Below are positions 55,883-64,000 of a stretch of DNA of 64,000 nucleotides, piece after piece. Under the pieces are notes generated by a model, which had not been told where the DNA came from, made no database searches, and saw only the letters and a list, made by a program, of their open reading frames with translations. Source of the stretch: Vitrella brassicaformis. Lineage: Eukaryota > Sar > Vitrellaceae. The stretch lies in contig CDMY01000259.1 of assembly GCA_001179505.1 (NCBI GenBank), forward strand, positions 64,220 through 128,219, read 5' to 3'. Numbering within the stretch: position 1 is the stretch's first letter; each line of letters begins with the position of its first letter. The position numbers were made by a program, and so were the translations under genes.

Positions 55883-57301
55883 GAGAGGAGGAGGGGGGGT
55901 GGGAGGAAGGGAGCGTGTGCATGTTTCTTAGAAGGGGCTGTTTGAAGAGAAGTTTTTGAATCGTATCAGCAGTGGGTCGATCCATTCATATTAATGATGC
56001 ATTCCGCTGTGCGCCTGCGTCGAGTCACCGACCCGTCGAGTGTGTGGGATGGATGGATGGATGTGTGTGTGTGTGTGTGTGTGGGATGGCCGTCTGTATG
56101 TCTGTCTGTCTCTCTCTCCGTCTGAATATATGTGCTGCATTGCCCCCAGGGGTGGAGAGGGCTCTCGAAGCCACACACCCGCATCGCGTTAGTCCCTCTC
56201 TCTCTCTCTCTCTGTCAAATGAGTGGTATTGGCAACGGTTTCTTTCATCGGGGAGATTGCGACTACGAGTGAGTGGGTGGCCTGTTTCTCGCTGCATTCA
56301 TTGCATACATGGCCGGCTGGCTGGCTCTTTCTGGCAAGGTGGAGGACGCACCGAGGCACCCGGGTCGGCTGTCCGTCTGTCTGTCTGTTTGTCTGTTTCT
56401 TGGGGCTGGCTGTGTGTCTGTGTGGTCTCGTCAGTTTGTCTCTCTCATCGTTTCGTATGAGTGCCAGTCTGCCTGCCATCTGAGAGCGATTTCTGCACGA
56501 GAATCTGTCTGTCTGTCTGTCAATCCGTGGCCACTCTCTCTCTCTCTCTGGTTGGCTGCTTTTGCTCTTGTCGTTGGTGGGAAGGTCGGCAACAGGCCAT
56601 ATTCCTGTCTGTCTGCGCAGCCAGGAAAATGGCCGTGGTGTAAGTGAGTGAGAGAGCCGGTAGAGAGCCGTTTCATTACACATTCGGAAAGACACACACA
56701 TAAACGGATAGTGGGGGGCGTACTTCTAGCTCTTTCGGCGGGAGGATGTCCCGCTCTCATGCTCACGGAGGTGGAGGATGACTCGGCCGGCCTTCCCTGT
56801 CTCTCTCTCTCTGTCTGTCTGTCTGTCTGTTTGTCGTTGCGCCCTATCTTTTTGCCTGGATGGATGGATGGATTGGTCTCTCCCCTTTTGTTTTCACCGC
56901 TGAGTCCGTGTGTGTGTGCGCTTGTGTGCGTCGGTCGACCGATCAGCCACCCACCCGCCCAGCTGATGGGAGATTCAGGGTGGAAGGGCAGCCAGCCAGC
57001 CATGGATGTATGGATGGAAAGGTGCAGCGTGAGACGGGTGCGTCCCCCCATACCAACCCCCGTGCACCAACAGACAGATAGATGCGACAACGAACAGGGA
57101 GAGACAGATGGGAGAGACGGACTGATGTGTGTGATGGATGAAGATACCCATTTACGATGGATACGAACAAGGCAGGGTCCGCCAATGGATCAACCAATGA
57201 ATTACCTGTACACGCCTTCATTCGCCCAGCCAGCCAGCCAGCCAGCCAGCCAATCAGCACACACCAACGTGCGTGTGCGCAAGCCCCAAGTCCAGTGACT
57301 G
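55883..57301. other. Intergenic region rich in simple repeats
   Basis: 1.4 kb between a plus-strand and a minus-strand stop. It contains (GGAT)n and (GT)n at 56048-56080, GTCT tetranucleotide tracts (56370, 56500, 56810), (GGAT)n at 56858 and a (CAGC)n tract at 57226-57252. Open frames exist but lack coding character or splice support. Confidence 0.55.
57226..57252. repeat. (CAGC)n tetranucleotide repeat
   Basis: About six perfect units in the 3' flank of the minus-strand helical-repeat gene. Confidence 0.9.
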
Positions 57302-59991
57302 TCATGCTGTCGCCTCAAGGCCCTGCCCCTCCACATACACACCGTCCCTCCAGTCTGCCAGGGCAGCATTGGCCTTGAGGATGCCCTTGTCGCGCCACAT
57401 ACGGTGAGAAGTGCACCAGGAAGGATTATACAGGTCCTGGAGAGAGAAAGCACTCGTCAGGAGATGCCGATTTACTGTAACCAGCGCCTTGCCTTGTACC
57501 GTTGCTCTCTTCAGCACATTGTCAAGTTCACACAGGTCCTGACAGACAGACGACACACAGCACCATGGATGGATGGATGGATGGCCGCCCAATGGGTTGC
57601 CTGATCTGATCTGGACTCACCTCGTCGGAGAACATCGCCACACGGCCATTCACCTCATGCGGAATCAACTCAAGCATATCCCGCACCTGTAATCAGCCCA
57701 CACACACAGCCATCCACCCATCCATCCATCCATTCACTGCCTGACCCACCAGCCGCCTTTCCTTTCTCCTTTGTAACGTGCGCATCTCACCGTCTGCATG
57801 CCTGTGGCGATCTGTCGGCTGTCTGTCTTGGCGTCAGTGCCGGGTGTGCCTTCCCATGTGGTGTAGACATCTGTGAGGATGCGGGTGAGGGTCAGCAGGG
57901 CGGCAGGCTGCAGTGCGTGCAGCCGCTTCAGCAAGTGGCACAGAATGCCTAGAAGGAGAAATAAGTGATCGATCCACAGATGTCATTCGCCTGTGTGTGC
58001 ACGTGGATCTGACCTTCCATTTTGTCGGGGTCCCACCACTTGAGGTCACCCAGCACTTGCAGGGCCCTCACCCACTCCCCCACTGACAAGGAACTCGGCC
58101 GCCTGTCAGCACAACACACAAACACAGCACAGATAAGGTAGACACCCGAGAGAAAAGCAGTGCGGGTGTGCGTTGCGTCATGCGACTTCTTCTCACTCAC
58201 TTGGCCAGTTCAGCCACGATGTCTTCGAGCGTGTCGCACGCCTCAGGAAGGGGTCCCAGTGTCAGCCGCCCTCTGCCCCACCTGTCGGCGTCCCATCCTG
58301 ACACACGGAAACGACTTGCCACGCTTCAAGCGATAGGAAGAGGAGCTTGTGTGTACTTCCTGACCTCGAATGATCGCCCGTTCCTCGGCGGACAGGCAGG
58401 ACGACACAAAAGGATTCGACTCGGCCGCATTGGACTCGTCGTTAGTGGCCACCGGCAGATCTGCAGATCCAACGCCGATGGACCGTGTCCCTTCGCCAGC
58501 TGGAGGCAGAGCAGGATACCGCTGGAAGTGCTCGTGGTAGCGCATGATGCCCACCAGTACACTGCATACGCACAAAAGAAGCGCAAAAACACTCGATCAG
58601 ACAAAGATAGTATTCGTATCACTCCTCCTCTCCATACGTGGTCAGCTGCGCTGGCTCCAGCTCTGCTCGATGCCTCCGTGCATCCCGAAGAGCACGGCTG
58701 ACGAAGCGAAGCGCCGCTGGGGAAGAATAAGCGGGGAGGGAGGGGTGGATGTGGGGGTGGGGGTCCGCCGCTGCTGAGGGCGGGGCGAGCCGCATGTTGT
58801 TGTGCCCGAGGAAGAGAGCCACGCTCGCGAACAGCTTTGAGAAGTACTCGGATGGGCATAAATGGAGCTGACGGATATGGAACAAATGAAACAATGACAC
58901 TAAGCAACGGGCAGAGAAGGCGTGCCATTGGTATGCCACCTGTCTCTCTGTGACGGTGATTATCTGCTCGAAGAGCGTTGGCGACAGCAGCGGCACCTCG
59001 ATATCCCCTTGCCACTCAAGATCTCCGCCGCCCTCCTGAACGGCCTGCTGCCGCATCTCCTCGAGCGTCAGGTACGCCGGCAGAAGGGTCGCCACGTCGG
59101 CTGGAGTGAAGTAACACAGCTGACACACGAACCAACAGCGAAGGACGGATCCGCAGGGAATACATGCATCACATATAGATACATCCATCAGTCCTCACAC
59201 ATACCTGTCTTTCCACTTCGCTGGTGAGCTTCCGGAGCAGCGGCAGATGGAAGAACCGATGCCTGATGTCCACACACATGAAGGAACGATTCAGTCAGTC
59301 AAGACGCGCACAATGAGTCGGTCGTTATCCGCTCACTTTGCCAGGGCCTTGGCCAGCAGAGCCGAGTCGTTAGCTGTGAAGTCCTGCCACAGCTGTGCGC
59401 CCACCGGCCCATCCTCACCCTCCTCGCCCTCCTCCGACGACACCAATGCAGCTCCATCCCGGGCATCCGCCTCTCCCTCAGCGGATCGGGTCTCCGCCAG
59501 TGGCCGCCTGATGCCGCCCCAGACGCTCAGCTCGCGCTCCTCCGACCCGCCAGACAACAGACGCTCGGCCACCTGCCCAGAGCAACACACAGATCCCCCC
59601 CGTTATCATGAGATCGGCCATCCATCCATCCATCCATCCATCCATTTTATGTGCATACCTCGTTGAGCATGCGTGTGTCGCGGACTCCCACGCAATGGAA
59701 GCCGAACAGAAGACGGCACAGCTGAGCCGGGCTGCGACAGACCAAGATCAACACAACCAACACAGTCATGGCTTCCTTGTCCCCACTGCCTTCAGCCGTT
59801 GCTCACCTGAATTGCGGCAGAAGTGCAGTCGCCCGAGCAGCGTATCTCTCCCACAGCTTGGGATCACTGGCGTGGGGCGTCCGGGCGGCCTTTTCGATGG
59901 ATGCGAGCAGCCCTTGAGTACCGTTCTTGGCGGTTGCGTAGAGGGCGTCCCGACGATGCTGCAGAAGACGGAGAGGCGCCTGAGGAGCCAT
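57302..59991 (-). CDS. FASTK/HPR-like helical-repeat protein, probably organellar
   Basis: Start ATG 59991; first exon 59807-59991, stop at 57302, about ten exons. The N-terminus MAPQAPLRLLQHRRDALYAT is basic and acid-free for 20 residues, suggesting mitochondrial import. The body is built of helical hairpins typical of the FASTK/heptatricopeptide-like proteins that are abundant in apicomplexans and chromerids: LWERYAARATALLPQFRPAQ, LCRLLFGFHCVGVRDTRMLN, LYFTPADVATLLPAYLTLEE (first residue approximate), WHAFSARCLVSLFHLFHIRQ, SLSVGEWVRALQVLGDLKWW, ILCHLLKRLHALQPAALLTL, VRDMLELIPHEVNGRVAMFS. The pattern 'F.p..la.ll.af...+..d..ml' recurs. I do not see a C-terminal RAP domain. A role in mitochondrial rRNA or mRNA handling is inferred from the family. 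It is divergently paired with the BTB-TLDc gene 92 bp away. Confidence 0.7.
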
Positions 59992-60083
59992 GCCTCAAGG
60001 GCCAGAGATCTGCTGTGTTGAGCTCGCAAGTGGGCGATCCGTCGAGAAGGGCCGTAGAAACATCCAGCCGTCGAAGCATCGTC
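59992..60083. promoter_or_regulatory. Short divergent promoter (HPR-like / BTB-TLDc)
   Basis: 92 bases between divergent ATGs, containing AGATCT at 60006. Confidence 0.5.
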
Positions 60084-62457
60084 ATGGCAGCGGCAGCGGC
60101 TGCAGGGAGTGCGGCTGAGAAACGGAAGCGACCAAGTCCTGGTGGTGGGGCTGAGGATGAGTGCGGCAATCTGGATGAGAGCATCGCACACTGCCAGCAG
60201 CTCTTGGACGCGCTGCAGGAGATCAAGAATGACCTCATGCAGCAAGAGCGGGCCATTGGCGGGACGGCAGATACCAGCGAGCCATCTGTAAGCAGGCAGA
60301 AATGGAGGAAAAGGCACGGCTTAAGTCACATGCACTGTTCGCGTGCCTTCCTCTTTGTGCTGTCGTCATCAGGCCGAGTGCATGCGTGAGATCTTGGCCT
60401 TCAACGTGGGCGGCGACACGACCGTCAAGGCTCGGCGGTCCACTCTGTGCGCCGTCAAGGGCACCGTGATGGCACTCCTGTTCTCGGGCCGCTTCGACGC
60501 GGGATTCAGACGGGACAGCAACAACCGCATCTTCCTCCAGCTGTTTCCGGATGCTTTTACGTGGTGGGCAGACACAGCATGACTGGGGCAGGGCGTGGAT
60601 CTCACACTGCCCCTCTGAGTGTGTGCGTGCGCTTTGTTTTTCAGGTTGGTAGGGCAGCTGCTCACATATGTCGGCGAGCAGACAATCGATAGCATCGTCA
60701 TACCAGATTCCAGACGAAACGACACGCCGTTCAAGTAAGCCACACCGACAGGCAGACAGACAGACAGATATACAGACGGCCGCGCGAGTTGTTGTGGTTG
60801 ACATGTTGTGATGTGGCTGGTGTCTGTCAGGTATTGGGTAGAGTTGTTGATGTCGGACCCCGGCTACAAGCGCCGTGCGAGCCGTGTGCAGATCCCCCCC
60901 CTCACACAAGACCAGCAGGAGGAGCAGCAGCAGGGAGCGGGCGGCGAGCAGCAGCAGCAGCAGCAGCAGAGAGATGCTGAGGACCTCTCTGTAGAGCTGA
61001 CGAGTATGATCAGGAGGGCCAAGGCTGACAGGGATGCCCAGATGGAGCGCCTCCAGGCCATCAGGCCGCTGCTCAAGACTGGCAACGTAGAGGACGATGC
61101 GGTGAGGTGAACAGAGATGGGCAGAGGAAGGCCAACTCGATGACGCGCTCTGTGCGTCATTTCCATGTTGGCAGTTGGTGTCGATTGAGGTGTCTGGTGC
61201 CGTCGTGACGGTGACCAAGGGCGTTGCCACTTCGCTCGGTGACGACTCCACCTTCGCAAACATATTCCTCAAGTGAGCAGCTGCCGTCACCGCACGCACA
61301 CACAGACATCTCCACTGGATGCGATGCTGTCTGCGCGTGTGTCAGGTATGACCGCAGTAGTCATGAGGTAGATCCAGCGTACGTGCGGCGCATCGTGGAC
61401 GCGGTGGCACGTGCCCACATGATGGGTGTGGCCGTCAAGGCGCTCGATGTGCAGGGGGCGGTGGGGGAGCTGGCCATCAAGGGATACCGACACGCACTCA
61501 CAATGTAAAAACGGTGTGCGCACACAAGGCTGCTCAGCACACAAGGCCAGGCCTTGACGCCTCTTCTGTGTCTGAATGTGTGTTAGGTACGGTTTGGATA
61601 GCGATCGCTATTTGGGCCCTGTCGACGGGCTCCTCAAGCTGGAGCACCTGCAGAAGATGCGGCAGTGGTGTGAGGACGAGGAGGAGGACCCTCCTGCCAT
61701 TCCCTCCCACTTGGGCGAGCCGCTCATCCGCATATACAAGTGAGGAAGAAGACCGAAGCAACTGCCAGCATGACGGTCATCTCTCACTCTGCCTCTATGT
61801 GTCGTGTCAGGGCGACTGTGGATGGGTGGAAGTGGTTGGATTTCCTGGAGGCCGTCAAGGGCCACTCCCCTCTGCTGCTCATCTCCAAGGTCGACGCCAC
61901 CACCGAGCTGTTCGCCATCATCATCGACGGGCCCATCGAGGTCGCGGGGGCGGCCGAGACCGAGCACGACACGAGAGCGCACGCCTTCAAGCTGCAGGGG
62001 ACCGACAGCCACCCATACGTGGGCTACATGGGCTGGCGGAGCAACATGTACATCGCGGGCACACAGGTGGGTACTCATTCGAATGAGCGATTCAGGCAGG
62101 CGGTCATGGTGATGGTCTGCTCTCCATCCGTGTGTGCAGGAGAGAGTCACCCAGACCATCGATTTGTCTTCACCCGCCTCCGACGCGCCGGCCGTCCTTG
62201 TCACCGCATGTTTCGATTTCGGCATCCGACCGGCCGCCCAGCAGATCGGTGCCCCAGCAGCGGCCAGCGACGAGACCATGAAGCGCTGCCAGGGGTACAT
62301 TCTGGAGCACGACCAGCCCGACGTGTGGCTCCAGTGGCAGCGGCCGAGTGTGAGGCCGGGCCACCACGGCTGGGACGATGATAGCGTGTACCAGTGGTGT
62401 TCAGTGAAGGGGTTTCACTTCAACCTGTCCGACTTGGAGGCATACAAACTGGGGTGA
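60084..62457 (+). CDS. BTB/POZ (KCTD-type) protein with TLDc-like domain
   Basis: Nine exons, all in phase: 60084-60287, 60373-60563, 60645-60734, 60831-61101, 61175-61272, 61346-61504, 61587-61739, 61811-62066, 62140-62457; 579 residues. The N-terminus is Ala/basic with a short coiled coil (HCQQLLDALQEIKNDLMQQE). The T1-type BTB domain follows: ILAFNVGGDTTVKARRSTL, VMALLFSGRFD, IFLQLFPDAFTWLVGQLL. A poly-Gln linker and a central region of unknown fold precede a C-terminal TLDc-like domain: LLKLEHLQKMRQWCEDEE, WKWLDFLEAVKGHSPLLLIS, ELFAIIIDGPIEVAG, HAFKLQGTDSHPYVGYMGW, ending FHFNLSDLEAYKLG. TLDc domains act in oxidative-stress resistance and V-ATPase regulation in other eukaryotes; BTB-TLDc pairings are common in alveolates. 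Substrate or partner unknown. Confidence 0.85.
60952..60970. repeat. CAG repeat encoding poly-Gln
   Basis: Six CAG/GCA units inside exon 4 of the BTB-TLDc gene, encoding its Gln-rich linker. Confidence 0.9.
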
Positions 62458-62638
62458 GGATGGGGGCCCTAGCCGTCCTGTTTGTACAGTGCAGTGCAGT
62501 GCAGTGCACAGACCGTGATACGCAATGGTTGCGTGAATGAGTCGATTCACACCCCAAAGAAGTCGAGTCACATGAATAAGTCTTCATCTTTCATTGCCGC
62601 CACATAAAAGCACCCCGCGTTTGACACGCGCCCCTGAG

Positions 62639-63879
62639 CTAGCTACGACGACCACTCTCAGCCATCTTATTGCGCCAGAGAGATACGCCCGTGGCAGCCA
62701 ACTTCAGCGGCCCATTGCTCACGCCATCTCTGCTGGCGTGGCACAGCTCGGGCGGCAGCATCTCCAGCTCCTCGCACCGCAGGCCACCAACACCCTCACA
62801 CAAATCCTTCACACCTTCGAGGCTCAACGCAAACGGCGGCCCGCCCTGACGCACGCAACGCACAGCACACAAATGGGGAGTGTGACTTGAATGGCATATC
62901 TCTCTCATGTGTCACCTACCTCCTTGTTGCAGATAGCGAAGATGGCGACCATCAGCAGCCCGCTGTCCTTAAGCAGCGAGTGCATGCGCTTCGCCCACGC
63001 ATCCTGACACAGACACACAATAAGCATCGGGCAGCCGTCCAAGCAGGTGTGCATTTCTCACTCTCATGTCTGGGTGAATAGCGCAGAGGAACGTGTAGTC
63101 GAGTATGAAGTCCACCACCCCACCCATCCACGTCAGGTCAGAAGCCACCTCAGGTATATCGAGGCCAATCACCTCTAGTGGCGGGTCAGACAGCCCGCCC
63201 ATGTCATGCCCACGACCTGAATGAATGAGTGAGTGAATGAGTGTGTGTAAGGCACCACACCAGCGTATGTGTCAGCTGCTTGTGTGCGAGAGTATGCTGA
63301 CCGCATCCCGACACGAGTGCCTCTGCGTTAAAGACCACACCGTCGGCCACATACTTGACCAACACGTGTCGGGCGCCACAACGAGCCGCCCTCTGCAAGC
63401 AAGCCAAACAGACGGACGGACAGATCATCACGTCATGTAACAAAATGAATTTCATTGAGTGAATCAGTCCCCCACCTCCCATAATGTTCCATCGCGATGG
63501 CGTTGTCAGCGGCCTTGCCTTGGTCGCCGCCGCCTCTCAGTCGGGCCAGATCAGGCAGCAGGACGGCAGCATGCTGATGTGTCGCCCTGGTCCGTCTTCG
63601 GAACGATGGGCGGGGGACGGGCTCGTGTGGGCGGCTGGCCGATGGCGGGAGGCCGGGCGATGACTGTGGTGAGATGGAGATGGATGCGCCATTTGCGAGC
63701 AGGACGGACGCCGTGGCTGGCAGAGATAACAGCTTCATTTGACAGATGGCTGACGAGGATGAACCAGGCTGCGGATCTGCTTGACGAGAGGGCAATGAAA
63801 CGCACAAGGGGGAAAGGAAGCAGATCTCTTTCCAGCTCGCACTCTGTGAGCGTGGCGAATTCGCTCTACACAGAAGCAT
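62639..63879 (-). CDS. TPMT/HOL-type SAM-dependent methyltransferase
   Basis: Thiopurine-methyltransferase family; plant relatives methylate halide or thiol ions. Five exons in phase: 63476-63879, 63302-63390, 63062-63216, 62920-63003, 62639-62845; 312 residues. Motifs: ALVSGCGRGHDMGGL (SAM motif I, family VPGCGRGYD), LEVIGLDIPEVASDL (motif II), VDFILDYTFLCAIHPDMR, DAWAKRMHSLLKDSGLLMVA, IFAICNKEGGPPFALSLEGV. The C-terminus ends LWRNKMAESGRRS. The first exon gives a long N-terminal extension; an inner Met (MKLLSLPATASVLLANGAS) would begin a signal-peptide-like segment, so secretion or plastid targeting is possible but unproven. Its start codon lies only 38 bp from the divergent AP-2 sigma ATG. 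Confidence 0.88.
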
Positions 63880-63917
63880 GGGCGACCAACAACCGAGGGG
63901 CCTCTGAGTGAGTGTCG

Positions 63918-64000
63918 ATGATTCGGTTCATCCTGCTGCAGAACCGGCAGGGAAAGACCCGCTTGTCCAAGTGGTATGTGCCTTTCGATGCTGCCGAGAA
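63918..64000 (+). CDS. AP2S1: Clathrin adaptor AP-2 sigma subunit, 5' end (3' truncated by window)
   Basis: The first 27-28 codons of the small sigma chain of the AP-2 clathrin adaptor, which selects cargo for endocytosis. The sequence reads MIRFILLQNRQGKTRLSKWY then VPFDAAEK, nearly the same as MIRFILIQNRAGKTRLAKWY of other eukaryotes, which distinguishes sigma-2 from sigma-1 (MMxFMLLFSRQGKLRLQKWY). The ATG at 63918 is unambiguous. Confidence 0.95.
   Translation, partial: MIRFILLQNRQGKTRLSKWYVPFDAAE

Overview
The window looks like nuclear DNA of a unicellular eukaryote. It is GC-rich and gene-dense, with many short GT-AG introns (about 50-120 nt) whose 3' ends are often GT- or TGTC-rich simple sequence running into the CAG acceptor. 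I infer an alveolate alga, most likely a chromerid such as Vitrella. The reasons are the compact divergent gene pairs, a plant-type tandem-pore K+ channel with EF hands, a BTB-TLDc protein, a FASTK/HPR-like organelle protein, and a peptidase whose optional N-terminal leader resembles a complex-plastid (ASA-F type) leader. No rRNA, tRNA, CRISPR array or intact transposase was recognised.

Layout. 0-13 kb holds conserved genes: the C-terminal end of a DNA-PKcs-type kinase (+), a small one-TM protein (-), a multi-pass membrane protein (+), a Tctex-type dynein light chain (-), an acylaminoacyl-peptidase of 21 exons (+) and a CAMK-like protein kinase (-). 14-25 kb is a mosaic zone: a kinase N-lobe fused to an intact J domain, copies of an undescribed 'LIALHRDP' module, a duplicated kinase C-lobe exon with a lysine-rich tail, a stray exon copied from the gene at 26-32 kb, and decayed coding remnants. 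26-32 kb is one long acidic, Gln-rich gene with a C-terminal RGG box (-). 32.6-37.2 kb is a second mosaic zone with two more LIALHRDP paralogues, a 300-N assembly gap inside a proline-rich tandem repeat, and a dispersed repeat.

From 37.6 kb on there are mostly conserved genes: a TPK channel (-), an adenylate-kinase-like protein without a P-loop (+), long-form tRNase Z (-), USP39/Sad1 (-), a mitochondrial RbfA-like protein (+), a divergent kinase with a lysine-rich tail (+), a helical-repeat organelle protein (-), a BTB-TLDc protein (+), a TPMT-type methyltransferase (-) and the first codons of AP-2 sigma (+).

Genes do not form operons. Several are paired head to head over fewer than 400 bp, and AGATCT hexamers recur in several of those shared promoters. 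Functional themes are DNA repair (DNA-PKcs), RNA processing (tRNase Z, USP39, RbfA), protein turnover (APEH), transport (dynein light chain, AP-2) and signalling (kinases, TPK). The least explained biology is the mosaic family built from kinase, J-domain and LIALHRDP modules at 14-21, 34-37 and 52-56 kb. Exon boundaries were placed by hand from splice signals, reading phase and family similarity; none was tested against transcripts.
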